Part shown: one piece after another, positions 1 to 12,023 of the stretch
How positions within the stretch are numbered: position 1 is the stretch's first letter
Layout of the letters: each line of letters opens with the position of its first letter
From: Monosporascus cannonballus
Taxonomy: Eukaryota; Ascomycota; Sordariomycetes; Xylariales
NCBI GenBank assembly: GCA_004154925.1
Contig: QJNS01000006.1
Span: 558,001-622,000, forward strand
Reading direction: 5' to 3'
DNA length: 64,000 nt
The notes under the pieces: model-generated
Databases searched by the model: none
Seen by the model: only the letters and a program-made list of their open reading frames with translations
Told to the model about the DNA's origin: nothing
Made by a program: the position numbers and the translations under genes

Positions 1-498
1 GAAGTTGACCAATGCTAAGTTACAGCGACCCAAGTGTGGTCTCGTGTCCTGAACCATCAGGGGTGAAAGAGATGCGACGCAATGGTCGTCGTATTAGCGA
101 AAAATCACGCTGATCTTCGCGAAACACACGTCCGAAATCAAGTCCAAGCAGAGCGATGAGTTACTTGATACCAGCCGACGTCTTTTCCACATAGCGTTAT
201 ATACGAAGCACCCCCAGATATCTTCATCTGCTCCCTGCCGTTTCCTCCCTGGTCATTATCGTCATGAATACCTGTACGTACGTAGCCTTGTAAATGCATA
301 TCCGACCGACACCGGACTCCCAAGATATCTCCAAAAACGTACATAACTGCAAATGCATCGCATCGTGATTGCGTGAATCGGCAACCCAAACTCGTGCCGC
401 CCGTGACCGTAGAGAGGAGCCTGGGTATATACATGAAAGGGATGTCGTAAAGCGGGCTCACAAGGCCGGTAAGAGTTACCCCGGTAGAAGGTTGAAGA
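1..498. other. non-coding stretch downstream of the Whi5-like gene
   Basis: No convincing gene is seen. Short open frames on both strands have no recognisable motif and no consistent codon use. The right-hand part probably holds the 3' untranslated region of the Whi5-like gene, which ends at 499. Confidence 0.5.
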
Positions 499-2074
499 TC
501 AGACGCCTATCCTGGCTTCTTCCCTTCTCCTGCCTTGGGGTATGTGGATCTCCCCGTCCGAATCCGAGCTGTCGTCTGCAGCCACCCGGTCCAACATGCG
601 CTCTATGTCATCGTCCCGCAGTTTCGGTCGTGGCCGGGAAGGACCGCTGAGCCCTACAGGAATTGATAGGGAAGGTCTGGAGACCGCGCCGTTTGTCCTC
701 CTTCGAGGCGTGGTTCTGGCCTGCGGAGAAGCGTATGACTCGTCGACCTCCATCTCGCTGACATTGCTTGGCGTCTTTTCGAACCCCACGCGTTTGACTT
801 GTTGCGTGTGGTGCGCCTGTGGGCGGCCGTTTGGTAAGGTCTTCCTTCCTTGGCTGTTAGATTCGGATATGGACCCCAGGCGTGAAGTAGGTAGCGCGGT
901 TCGCATGCTGCTTCGAGGTTGAGAAGGCTGCGAGTTCTGCGGTGTCTGTGATGACGGGAACACGTGTTTCAAGTTCGCCGAGTTTCCAGGGCTACTCATG
1001 AACACCAGGGTTTCCAATGCCTCCTGCTCGCGCATGTTTTGATGCGGCGAGAATAGGATCGGGTCGACGTTAGGGGTCCTCAGGGTAGGTTGACCTGGAG
1101 TACTCGCAAGAGGGCCGGTTTGAACTGGCGTATGCGGTGAAGCGCGAGTGGAGTGCGATAGATAGGCCGGTGTGTACCGGGAATGAGAATTGCGACGCGG
1201 GTTAGCCTGTTGACGGGGCTGTATAGCAGCTGGCGGAGCCAGTGTCGGGGCATGAGGCGCAGTAGAGCTTCGAGGTCTAGAATTGTTTTCTCTCCAAAAA
1301 GACTCGTACGTGCGAATCTGCGGGAGGGCTTGTGCCGTGGGACTCGTAGTAGCACTCGAGATGCCCTGCCTTCCGCCAGTCGTGCTCATTCGAGGACTTG
1401 CAGACGCGCCGTGTCTGCCATGCAGAGTACAGGTGCTTGAAGTGGGCGAGGCTACCTGCGAGGCAAGCGATTCCACCTCATCAATGGAGTGGGATTGCCA
1501 GCCATTGTTGACCTTGACCATAGCATAGGACAGCTTAGCTCGGAGCTCGGCGGACAACTGCGTCTCGGGTTAGCGATGCGAGACGCATACAGGCCTTACA
1601 GTCGCGAATGTCCGATCGACCTACCTCCCCAATGTGGCTGCCGGTTGTAGAAGCAACGCTGACGGCACTTGTATTTCTAGAATGATCCAGTCGAACGGGT
1701 GACGTGTTAGAATTCCCTCTCGCATGTTTGACGACGCCATCGGCCATCCTCTTTCTCGAGTTGCCCCCATTCGACGCGCCGTCGTCCCCCTCGGCCATCC
1801 TCTCCTGCGCCGCCGCCAGCTGCGACAGCTGAAAGAGCTGAGAGTCTTGGCTCGTTGGGTTGTTTGCATTTACATGGCCAGTACTCGCGCTGCTGTCGCT
1901 TCCTGGCGGGGTAAGGACGCGGTCGGACTCGGTTATGACGGTGGTCGCCTGAGAGTCGTTGCTTGAATCATTCGTCGGCTGGGGCTGGTTGCTAGCCTTT
2001 GCGGAAGGTTGCAACGCAGGAGCGACTTCCATGGCCATGTTGAGTATGTCAGGGTTATTGGCGGAATGCGACAT
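499..2074 (-). CDS. WHI5: Whi5/Nrm1-like G1/S transcriptional repressor (2 exons)
   Basis: Two exons, 2074-1625 and 1557-499, give about 502 residues. The intron (1558-1624, 67 nt) starts GTAGGT, has a GCTAAC branch-like site and ends GCAG. The second exon opens at about residue 151 with LSAELRAKLSYAMVKVNN followed by GWQ. This matches the short Whi5/Nrm1 motif (Whi5 domain) by which these proteins bind the SBF/MBF transcription factors. The rest is low complexity, rich in Ser, Pro, Thr and Gln, with many SP/TP sites that suit regulation by cyclin-dependent kinase, and an acidic patch DDSSDSDGE near the C-terminus. In yeast, Whi5 holds back G1/S genes until CDK phosphorylates it and it leaves the nucleus. 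The start is the ATG at 2074 (MSHSANNPD); the open frame upstream of it begins only with TTG. The family call rests on the short motif plus overall layout. The same role in this fungus is inferred. Confidence 0.8.
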
Positions 2075-3899
2075 GGTCAGCAACCCGGGCAATGCAGCAA
2101 GCAACCGCGCGTCGTGAGTCAGGCAAGATGAGGTGATCGCGTGTTCAACGGAGCAGAACTACATCTGTCTGCTCTTCTTCCGCCGCGATTACCTAGCAAT
2201 AGGTCTGCAGCAGAGCCAAGGCTGCTTGCTAGAGGAGTTGGGTTGGCGGATACAAATGTTGGAACGAGCAATCGTCAATCGATACAACACAACACAGTAT
2301 AGATTGCTGGGACGGATATGGGGTATGGGTATGGGTGTGGATGGAGATATTCCGCGTCCTGCCCAATGCAGGAAGGGAATCTGGGCCCTCTTTGTGGAGT
2401 CCGACGTGGAATTGGCGACACTTGACGCGTTACATTTTTACGCACCCATCCGCTTGCACGTTTTTAACGCTCTCAACGTAAACGCCTTCTCAGCATTAGA
2501 CCCTCGGAATCGGGGGGACCGCTTCGAGGCGAAGTACTTACCTCCATACCTAGGCAGGTAAGCTCTCTAGTAAGCCTCGTAGCCCATGATCGAAACGCAC
2601 AAGCAAAACTACCTACCAAGGAGGTAATCACCGTCTGTCCTACTAACACACGTATACGCCAGCGTTGGCTACCTGCATACATCGCTTATGTAAATAGATG
2701 GTAACGTAGGCTTGAACCCCTGCAATATTCCGCTGCTGCCATGCATTAACCGTCTGAGTTTTTCAACGAGGGGAATTGAGATGTGGCATCACCCATCTGG
2801 GGCAGAAAACGCGTCTAAAGCTCCAGAGCAACACGGAAAAAGTAGGTATGCATTATGATGGTGGATCGACCCAAACACCGGAAAGCCATGTGTGCGCCCG
2901 GTTGTGGGAGAAAGATGCAGAGAGGCCACAAATTCCGGGTACCTAGAGTTGAGGCGCGGCCACTGGAATTGTCAATTGGAACCAGTTTTCAACCATCATG
3001 TGGTTCCTCCCAATTTTCTACCTGCACGCGGTCAAGTCGCGGCGCATTTCAGTGGGATGGACTACTCCCTTGCTGGGGTCGAGTGCGCTAATGCATTTCA
3101 CCGGTGCAGCACTGTACAGGAGACACTCTACTGAGCTTCGAACCGCTTCCACACCCATATGTACGTGTATGATGTATCTAATCGTTTTAGTTACAAGAAG
3201 ATGATTCTCTTTTGTTACCTGCGCTGACGCATGTCAGCATTTCCTAGTCTGCGCTTGTACAGTAGGTGGATTATCGAGCAAGGAGAGTCGCGTTCGCAAG
3301 CAGTACATGGCTTTGGTACCTCGGTTAGGATTCTTTAGGTCTTCGAGGGAGCGGTCGGACTGTTTAGGAATATGCATATATACATGTGTATATGTGTATG
3401 GTAGTAGTCTAACAGAAGTCGTATGCGACCCCGCTATTCCATTGCGGAATTCCGTCTGTGTGGCGGCGGAAAGAATGACATTGATGAAATTCCCCCCAAA
3501 AAAACTTGTGCGCGCTTTTTGACTTGGTTCGTTCGCCACCTGAGACAGAGCCAACACGAAGTCACGTGCAACCGCATTTCTGCTATTGCTGCGGCGCCAA
3601 CCTCTTCGCCCTCCTCTGTCATGCTACTCAGACTTCGAGATATCCAAACAGCCACATCCATAAACCTCGACGCCCACTTTGCCCGTTCTCGGCAACTAGA
3701 ATTTTTTGAAATATACCAATAGCGCTGTCCCATACAATGAATGGACTTAAACTCTAGGAAATGCTTATTGCTCACGAGAAGCGGAGGCAAGGGGTCTTCA
3801 GTAGCCGCTTCCAAGCAAGCCAATCTCTGATCCCGAAACCGCGCTGTCGTGTGGGCCCCATGCAGACTCATCCGCTTCTTCCCTTCGGGACGACCTTGT
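2075..3899. other. intergenic region, no supported gene
   Basis: This stretch lies upstream of the Whi5-like gene and downstream of the acidic hypothetical gene. It holds short open frames on both strands, the longest + strand one at 2133-2561, without recognisable motifs. Promoter elements could not be assigned. Confidence 0.45.
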
Positions 3900-4907
3900 T
3901 TATTCTCTAGACTCTGGGACGCCATACATACGAAGGAAGCAAAATTCTCTCGTCTCGTAGTCCCGCGCGAACCTCCCTGCGAACTCTCTCTGGCCGCCTC
4001 TGTTGACCCAGGCGCACAGTTTACGCCTGACGAGTTCGTTGAACCGCTCATCCGGGCTCCACCCCTCTTCTCCTGGGCGCTCGCAATGTGACGGCGTTTG
4101 CTTTCGAGAGTGTCTTCTGGTGTTGTCTTCTCTTGTGCGGTCGATTGGTGTGAATAGTTCTTGAGTGGCATTTGATATTCTCCGCATCTTAGCTTTGATC
4201 TTCACTACGCAGAGGTCGACCTCCGCTTTCAGCCGGGTCAGGAAGGCATGGCGCTCCCGCAATTCCTCCGGTTCCACCTCCTCGACCTCAACCTCGGAGT
4301 CATAGTTGGGCTCGCTGTCTTCCGAGAAGTTGGGGTGTTCGTAGTGCAGGTACGGCACGGTGTTGGCTCGTCTTCGGCCCTTGACCAGACGCTTGACCAG
4401 GCGCTTCTGGCGCCCGTCCTGCTGCTCAGAGACGCTCTTGGTTAGGCGATATATGGATTTTCTGCCCTCGCTCCGTCGTCTTGCGTCTTCGCACTGTCCC
4501 CTTTTCGGCGTCCTCACCAACGGAGCGAACTCAAGGTCGGAGTCGGACGTGATGTTCTCCTCAGTAATGCTTTGCTCGTCTTCGCAACGCCCTGCGCACG
4601 ATGGGGCGAGATGTTCTCTTCTCGGCATCCTGGCCAACGGAATGAACTCCAGATCGGAGTCGGGCGTTGTGTCCTCCTCAGTCTTGACTGGTTCATCGCC
4701 ACCCTTTTGCTCGCCAGCGCACATGGAAATTCCAGCGTCGTGCCTTACTATTGCGGTGTTCCTACCCTCGAAGATGTCGAGGTCATAGACAGTCTCGAAG
4801 CCTTTGTTCTTCATCCACTCGGCCGCGGCACATTCAGTATTGTCGGGCGACCGTAGCGATATACAGCGGATGATTCTTCGCATAACGTGCTGCTCGTTGT
4901 TGTGCAT
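3900..4907 (-). CDS. hypothetical acidic protein with an internal duplicated segment
   Basis: An uninterrupted frame of about 335 residues runs from the ATG at 4907 (MHNNEQHVMRRIIR). I do not recognise the family. The sequence is strongly charged. It holds two copies of a roughly 45-residue segment, each with DSDLEF followed by P-L-(A/V)-R-(M/T)-P, around residues 90-155. A basic stretch (KRLVKRLVKGRRR) and an acidic stretch (SEVEVEEVEPEE) follow. No signal peptide or membrane segment is seen, and the charge pattern would suit a nuclear or intrinsically disordered protein. The C-terminal part contains a basic amphipathic region (FNELVRRKLCAWVNRGG). The frame continues upstream to 4973, but only with a GTG. 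It may be a lineage-specific gene, or an exon of a longer one. Function is unknown. Confidence 0.45.
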   Translation of the reverse strand: MHNNEQHVMRRIIRCISLRSPDNTECAAAEWMKNKGFETVYDLDIFEGRNTAIVRHDAGISMCAGEQKGGDEPVKTEEDTTPDSDLEFIPLARMPRREHLAPSCAGRCEDEQSITEENITSDSDLEFAPLVRTPKRGQCEDARRRSEGRKSIYRLTKSVSEQQDGRQKRLVKRLVKGRRRANTVPYLHYEHPNFSEDSEPNYDSEVEVEEVEPEELRERHAFLTRLKAEVDLCVVKIKAKMRRISNATQELFTPIDRTREDNTRRHSRKQTPSHCERPGEEGWSPDERFNELVRRKLCAWVNRGGQREFAGRFARDYETREFCFLRMYGVPESRE

Positions 4908-7208
4908 AATTATGGTAGACTTGGATTGCTGGATGTGTGTGATGTCAGTTTTACTGGGTGGATTTCGTAGCACTTATTCGGGATGAGTACCTTGTTGATA
5001 CAGGTGTATCACACCAATGGGTATGATGATGTATGAGTGGAAGAGATGGGTGTGAATGGTTGCGGACCCCGCTAACCCTATCTATATATGGTTGGGTTGT
5101 ATCAGGTTTGGTTTCTTGGAGACCACTCCTACGACATTGGTTGGTCACTGGACTCCATTTTGAGTTCTCTCCCCCTGGGGAAGTCCGAGCCGTAGAGTTT
5201 AAACCGACATAGCGTTCCGCTCCGCGTCTTTACGGGGATAAGGAGATCCCTAACGACGGACGAAATGAGAGAGACAGAGGGGGTGTAGGAAGCAGCCTCG
5301 GTCTGTTCCGGGAATGACTACAATCAGAGCTCTCCTGCCTCCAAGCCCAACCCAGACATTTCTCGAAGGGACTCGCATTGTCTTTCTTTATTTGGAATGT
5401 CCTTTCTCTGAAAGGGTCAAAAGGGCGTTTAAGGTTGTCGTTCGTTTTCGTACTCTAGCCTAACCTGGCGTCAAACTTAACAGGGACCAGAAGAGGATTA
5501 AAGACCTCGCGTAATGCGCATGACACCTGCATCTGGCGGGGAATGTTGCCAAAGCCCTGGCCACGGTCTTGTGGTTTCAACCTTCAGAAAGTTGACCAGT
5601 AGCTCTTGGGGTGAGGAAGACTGCTCCCTGGGTTGGATATACTTGCTGGCCGTATCGGAATTATCTAATGTGGTGGAACGCATCACCGACATGCATAGTG
5701 AGGAATTTAAAGTTGGGAATAGAAACACTAGCTCCTGTATCAGATAAATGCGGTAGCGAATGCATTGTACTATGCTCTTTGTCTGTGTAGGTTGGTGAAA
5801 ATTCCCAATTTGTCAAACATCTTCTTGTAAAACCCCAACATTTGGTTATCAATGTCTCAATGTTTATAACATCCCATCTAGTTGTGATGGCCAACCCCTA
5901 CTATTGGATATCGCCCGTTGTAAAAGTCCATGGATCAAATTCACGCAGATGCTGTTTTGACATACGTCGGAGCCGCCTATACGCAGCATACAGAATGCAC
6001 TAAACTGAAAGAAACAGAACAGATACATCTTATATGACCCAGGCATGTCAGTAACATAGGATGATCGTAAATCCATGTGAGCTTCAAGTTTCCTTTATAC
6101 AATGTACAATCAGCCTGGGATTGAGAACAACTGTCTTAAGGCTTGACATGGTGCTCCGCTTTATGTCATTTAAACGAGCCATGTGACCAAGACGGAAAGA
6201 ATGTTGAAGGGATGGTTTTCTATGTTATGTTAAGAATCGTCCATGTATAGATCGCATGCATAGTCTGCTTAGATAAGCCATGATATCTGCTAGTGGTTGC
6301 ACGTCGATCTAGGCGTTAGATATACGCAGTTGATAACTTTAAGGGAACCCTGATGAAAAGTATTTGTCGTCTCTCCCTGGGATTTCACCAGGCGTAATAT
6401 TAAGCAGGAAAGCTACCTTAAGTGACAGGAACACATATAGTACCCGTTGTTAGTCTTCATCAGCTCCCTTCGTTTCCCAGTCGTCTTCTACCTGTGATGG
6501 GAGTTGAGGCTATACCTATTATAGGAGCTAAGCATCATGTGGGTAACGCATCTCCCGCGACGACGTAATTTGCTCGGTGCCGAGGAAACATCGGCGGTGC
6601 TCGCAATGAGCGCGGCGAGCTTTGTGGTAAACGAAACTGTACCTGCTCTCGGAATTTATTACATGATACCCAGCCAGCCATCAACGAAATTGGGCACATA
6701 GTGTAGGTTGTCACAGCTCAGGAGTCATTCAACCAAGGTAAGCGTTTATCTAGCCTCGAGGGGGGGGGGATTTAAACCTCCGCCAAAGCGTCTGGCTGCG
6801 ATGATGACAACATCTTGCCTTTGATCCTATCATGATAAATGGTACCAAGATCTGAATATGCACCATCTCCCCTCTTTGTATCAGCACTTTCAAGTGCACA
6901 CTTGCTAATATTCCTTATAGGTCTAATTTATTTTTGCCTTTTTACGTGCTTAGTTATCAAGTATGCCTCTGTCGGGTACCAAAGTCGGGATACGGTGGAA
7001 CCTTCTGGACAGGGGTTTTACGGCTATATAAAGGGGGCTTCGCCCCCTAGACATTTAGGAAAGGCAGGCGTTACTGGTCACTTCTATATACCGGCTACCT
7101 TCCTGCGAGACTGATTCTTCCTGCCTTTCACGCTGTGCACCCTTTTCCCTGATATTCTTATAGTCTTAGGATTTCGGTTGTTTCGCTGCTGACCGTAAAA
7201 TAGATCGA
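4908..7208. other. long intergenic region without a supported gene
   Basis: About 2.3 kb with only short, overlapping open frames. Base composition is near 45-50 percent GC by eye. The one structured item is a perfect G/C hairpin at 7033-7047, listed separately. A run of nine G lies near 6762-6770. No gene or transposon domain was recognised. Confidence 0.45.
7033..7047. repeat. short G/C hairpin repeat, copy 1
   Basis: A perfect inverted repeat GGGGGC-TTC-GCCCCC in a TATATAAA context. Its reverse complement, with a neighbouring TATA-rich run, recurs at 59181-59195 inside an intron of the Diels-Alderase gene. The function is unknown. Confidence 0.6.
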
Positions 7209-8019
7209 CTATGCCTCTTCCACTTCCACCACTTCCACTCCAACATGGCTAGAAAGCTGCTTATCAACCGTATCCGAGAATGACCAAGCCTTAGGCGACC
7301 GCACCACGGTCATGAGCTCATATGAGCCAAACGTTTCTGGCCGCAAAGGGATCTGCAGCACCTTCTTCTCCTCGAATCCGAAATTCCTCTTGTAAAAGGG
7401 CAGACCCTTCGGAGAAGCGTCGAGATAGACCTCCAACCCCTGTGAGTCGGCCTGTCGACAACCCCAGTCCACGAGCGTGAAGCCAAGGCCTTTCTGCTGA
7501 TACTCCCGATCCACGCCCAGGAATTCTAGCACTACGAAATATTGTTTAGCTAAGCCCTCGAAGGAAAAGTTTTCCAAGTTCAATTCCGACAAGGAAATAC
7601 TCACTCCAATGCGGACGCTGTCCCATGACATCCGCTCTGTTCTTGGGCATGCCACCCCAGAGCGCCTCCGTCAACTCGGGGTCCCACTCGGGTGGGTACT
7701 CTGGCAGGGGTATATTCTGGGACCCGTCGGCCTGTGGCAAATGCCACCGGGAAAAAGCTACCAGGCGGCCCGCGCGCGACAGATCCTCCACGACGAACGT
7801 CTTCAAGACGGCCGGGCCTGCCTTTATGCCCATGGTCCAGACGTCGTTCCACCATTGGCAGGTGACGGCATCGGCGGGTGTCATAACCTCCCAGAACTTA
7901 TGTGAGGTGTTGAAGGCAGAATACCAGAGCCGCGTCAAGTCTTTGACGTCGCCTAGGGAGGCCTCTCGCACGGCAAACCCAGGTGGCGAGTTGTGCGTGG
8001 TGTCGAGCACGGGGATCAT
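7209..8019 (-). CDS. GNAT-family N-acetyltransferase (2 exons)
   Basis: Exons 8019-7605 and 7531-7209 give 245 residues. The 73-nt intron (7532-7604) begins GTGAGT, has a GCTAAAC branch-like site and ends GTAG. The ATG at 8019 gives MIPVLDTTHNSPPGFAVREA, with the first beta strand of a GNAT fold. Exon 2 carries the acetyl-CoA binding motif A, FLGVDREYQQKGLGFTLV (the Q-x-x-G-x-G/A pattern), then EVYLDASPKGLPFYKRNFGF, typical of the motif B end. Fungal proteins of this type are small soluble cytosolic acetyltransferases whose acceptor is usually unknown, and it is unknown here too. The acceptor residues of the intron fuse into a Met codon where relatives usually have Tyr, Leu or similar. No operon-like partner is evident. 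Confidence 0.85.
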
Positions 8020-8890
8020 TATGATATTGAGAGAGGAATAACTAGGGCTCCTGATCCAAATTCAAGATTTAGGACGAAGATGGGTCGAAGAGTGTACCTG
8101 AGAGGGTGTTCCTCGTGTTGCGTTCATTCAGCAGCCTACACTTATTTATAAACGGGGGCTTAATAGCACTGCAGTGTCGTATCCCGCCCGAGGACTATCC
8201 ACACTCGGAACCAACCTTTACACGCACCCGGCTTTTAAGCGCCTGATGGGACCTAGCAACAAGTTACGTTTTATCTACCTCTTTTTATGGGCCAGCAGCC
8301 GTCGCCCAACTCGGACAGTCGGACAAGACGACGTTACATCCCGACACGGGGTGTAGTTACGTAATATGGCTATTGGGCCGACTATCTCTTGATCTGTAGG
8401 AGCTGTTGGTTTATAATACGATATGGAACTGAACTATTAGGGCCAAGACCGAGCTATATCGGCCTAGACCTAGCTATATCCGGAAAAGCTGTTCAGCTGG
8501 AGTCAACGGTCAGCAAGGTTGTATCACAACGGGGTTCGCAATCAAATAGGCCAAATTATTCAACTGCTTAGTGTAGAAGGCCAGGCAACTATACAACATC
8601 CCCTCCAGCTGAGATATTCTTCTTGGTACCCCAGTAGATATATTGCGCCAACAAGATGGCCACGTCCCATTTCACCGTGCCAATACCAAACCTCCCCGGA
8701 AAGGAGCTTCCACCGAATTTATGTCCTATAGAACCGAGGTCTGCGCCAGTAGATGATGTTGACTTCCCCCAGGAAATCAGCGGATCTACTAGGGTATTGT
8801 TGACCCCTATACTATCATACCAAGGCGGTTTCTGAACTGGGGAGGCCAGAACGTACAGAGAAAACCGCTCACATAAGACAATACGCCAGA
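8020..8890. other. intergenic, AT-moderate; small imperfect tandem repeat
   Basis: No gene is seen. Around 8444-8483 a unit of about 20 bases (ending in AGCTATATC) occurs twice in tandem with a few changes. The stretch could be old transposon or LTR sequence, but no domain is left to prove it. The right-hand end borders the PLP pseudogene and may hold its first exon. Confidence 0.35.
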
Positions 8891-9039
8891 ATGGAGCTGT
8901 CGAGGCCTGTAGTCGTCCTAGACCATTTAGAGAAGAGCATACAATTTCTAATTATGTATACTCCTCGAGCTCCCCCTTGTCTCTAGATGGTAAGTTATTG
9001 ATGGCCTTCCTTCTTGAATTCGGCTGACCTGCGCTATAG

Positions 9040-12023
9040 AGAAGATCTTACAACGCCTTAAGCGCGCAGTGGTTACTGTGGAACCTCATATTCCAACCTC
9101 CGAGTCAGAGGTCGAGAGCCCAGAAGCACCCACGGAGGCGACTCTGACTTGCACTAAGGGATACGGCAAAACAATCCAGCAGACATTCTATGAGTCGCAA
9201 TCTCAGTGGATTGACGATCCTATCACAAGCCAATGGCGTGACCCTAACCATCGTGTCCACCAAGTTCTCTCCAAGGTCAATGACCTGTACCACGCATGGA
9301 GTTCCGCGCAAACCAACCCATTCGGTCCCTCGGCAAATATGTTCTCCCTCAAAATCGGCCGCCTCCTTGCTGCTGTCGGCTTACCGTGGCATAACAATCA
9401 GATCAACATGCTCAACGAGATTGACACGAGCTGGCCATTCCACTTCAAGTCATTCGAGATGGGAATTATTTGCGCAAAAGAAGCCCGCGTTGGCGACCCT
9501 GATGCGTTGGGCTACGTGAGCAATGTTAGCGGGGCTAACTGTTATTGCATCCGAGCTCTGCAGCAGGAGCTAAGGGAGAAGCATCCCACTCGCAGGCCGA
9601 TTTTGGTTTATGATCATTTCGATACGAAGGTACTGAAGTCCGTGGAAGCGTTCTTTGGGCTGGAATTGCACCATATCAGCCTATCAAACGGCAGAGGTGA
9701 TCTCATCCGCCACTTGAGGAATGTAACAGCCGACGGGACCCGTCCAATAATCTTCACAGCGACGTTGGGTAATGCCAATGGAGAGGACGATGATATGGAG
9801 ATGATTTGCGACATTTCTGATGCCTTACCCCTTTTCTTGCATGTGGATGCGACCAGGAGTTTCGACTACATCACGACTTTGCCCAAACGCGACAGGCGTC
9901 AACTTGGAATCCAAGAGCTCATCCTGGGGATGAAAGCCCTAGATCAATCACTTCGCTCAAGAGACGGATAAATCATCGCCGGTACTATTGTCGCGGGCGG
10001 CTTTAACTGTGATGCTTCCGCGCCTGCAGTTGCATTGAAACCCGCGTCTCTTGGGGCAAACCATGAAAGGGTGGCTTATACCCGGGCTTCAGATTCGACT
10101 CTTGCTGGCTCGCGAGACGCCGTTTCGATTCTATGGCTGGCTCTTCAAGAACTCCAACTTGGCGAAGCTGGGTACCGAGAGGTGTACCGACACTGCGCCA
10201 GCATGCGGGCTGAGTTGCTTCGTAGATTACAATTAAGCGGGGTGTCTACAGGTGCACCGCGCTACTCTTTTGATGTCATCATCAGGAATGGTTCCGGAGA
10301 ACAGAAAGAGCGCCTTGTTAGGCTAGGTGGTAGCTTGACTGAGAAGGGTGAGGTTGTCCTTACGGTCCAGCCCCAAACAAATCTAGAACATGTGGAATCC
10401 GTCATATCGATCATGTCACCGACAACCCAGCACTATAGCGCGATGGATCTAGAACGACACCTGACGAGCTACCCGATTCCCGAGAACATCGTCAATGAGC
10501 TACGCGCCACAGTCCAGTCATGAAAGATTGCCACGCGGTCCGCGGCCGGCTACCCCTTTCATATGGGCTCTCTCTCAGCCCTTGGTCCCGTCATTGGGCG
10601 ATTTCTGGACCTCTTAATTCCAGACGACTGGGTGCGGGCCCGGTCCGGTGAGATACTGACAGGGCATATGGAAACTTTTGGGCTCCATACCGCTCGAGAT
10701 CGGTTGAAGTTCCAGGGAGCTTTTACGAATGGCAGTACGATGGGCAACCGTGTCGGGATCCACGTTGCTCTTAGGCACTTCCCCGATGCCTTCATGCATT
10801 TATCATCTGAATCCCATTACAGCGTAATCAAGACCATGCGGGACTGTGATGCATTGACGAACCGCTGGGTTGACCGTGGTCCACGTTACTCCCAGATCCC
10901 AAGCGATGCAAGTGGTAGTATCCTGGTTGATGCCCTAGTGCAACAAGCTCTTGCAGACAAAATGCAATGCCTTCGTCGGGGAGAGGATTATCACATGATC
11001 CTATTCGCAAACATTGGCACCACGTTCGTCGGAGCCCGGGACCATCTGGCTCGGATCCGCGCATCGCTGACCGCAGCCGGCATTGAAATATCGTACATCC
11101 ACGTGGATGGGGCGCTCGACTTTGGGTTCGACAACTGCGGCATCGCATTGTGCCCGCCGGGACCGACAGGGCCCGATCAGCTGCTTCGAGTCCAAGGTAT
11201 AACGCTAAGCCACCATAAAGCCATGGGTAACATGGTTTTCGGCGAGGTCCTGTGCTACAGCCCGTAAGGTGAACTTGCGTCGCTAGTGTCTCCCATAGAG
11301 CCTCGCGTTGTCTTCGAGACCTGGCTGTACAGCCAGATTTACACGTCTTCTGACGTTAGTACGATGCTCCAATACTGCCGTGCTAACGCCTCGCGCCTCG
11401 TGAGCGGATTGAAGAAACTCGGGATCGCAACGAAGCGGAACGGCTAGGAATTGATCGTCGTGCTGGAACGGCCGTCGGCGTGGATCATCGAGGAGTTCTC
11501 GCTGCGGCCCCAGGGCGACTGGGTGCACTTCATCACGATGCCGCATATCTCGCCCGAAACTGTAGACTTCTTTGTCGAGCGAATTGCGAGTGCAGAAACG
11601 CAGTGCGAAATTGCCTTTAGCTACGTCAAGCCGCTATTAAGCTCTGGTTTCATGCGGTCGGTCAAGCTACGTCGTGTTCAGTGTGGGAGTCCTCTCGGTG
11701 AGAAAGTAGCCAAGTTGGCACAGTGATTGCAGCCCCTGAATTCTGGGTATGTCACGTGCCCTGACGCTACTGTAGACACATGCATCCGAGGGGCTCTGTC
11801 AGTTGCGGTGATCGACGAGGACGAGCAGTTGAAAGCGGTATTCCTGGCAGAGTCGTTGCGAGACATGTCGATCCGTGTCGGGCCATTTCTGATGGCGTCG
11901 ATTTATCGCGACCATTCTCAGGTGACGCTGGACATAGGTGTGCGGCTGATCGGGTCTATGGCTAGGCATATGCAAGCAAAGCTACGGACTGATGGGACGA
12001 GCTACGCAATATACCTATTTTAG
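9040..12023 (+). pseudogene. tandem PLP-dependent decarboxylase (histidine/aromatic decarboxylase type), five in-frame stops
   Basis: One reading frame runs from 9040 to the TAG at 12021-12023 with no frameshift. It is cut by TAA at 9969, TGA at 10521, TAA at 11265, TAG at 11445 and TGA at 11724. The product would hold two group II decarboxylase-like halves in tandem. The first (about 9150-10500) has GYVSNVSGAN, HVDATRSFDY and IIAGTIVAGG, but no clear PLP lysine. The second (about 10560-11700) has AFTNGSTMGN, NIGTTFVGA, HVDGALDFGF and SHHKAMGNM, with the PLP-binding Lys codon at 11217-11219. This duplicated layout is seen in fungal proteins of unknown substrate. An upstream exon ending at 8989 with a 50-nt GTAAGT...TATAG intron is plausible, so the true start is open. 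Each stop can come from a single C to T change (Gln or Arg codons). Either this is a young pseudogene or readthrough or assembly error is involved; a pseudogene is most likely. Confidence 0.75.

Noticed and set aside
2133..2561. 142-residue + frame
   Set aside because: No motif, poor composition, and it overlaps the likely promoter of the Whi5-like gene.
6839..7114. 91-residue + frame with a hydrophobic stretch
   Set aside because: It crosses the G/C hairpin repeat, has no family resemblance and no support from neighbours.
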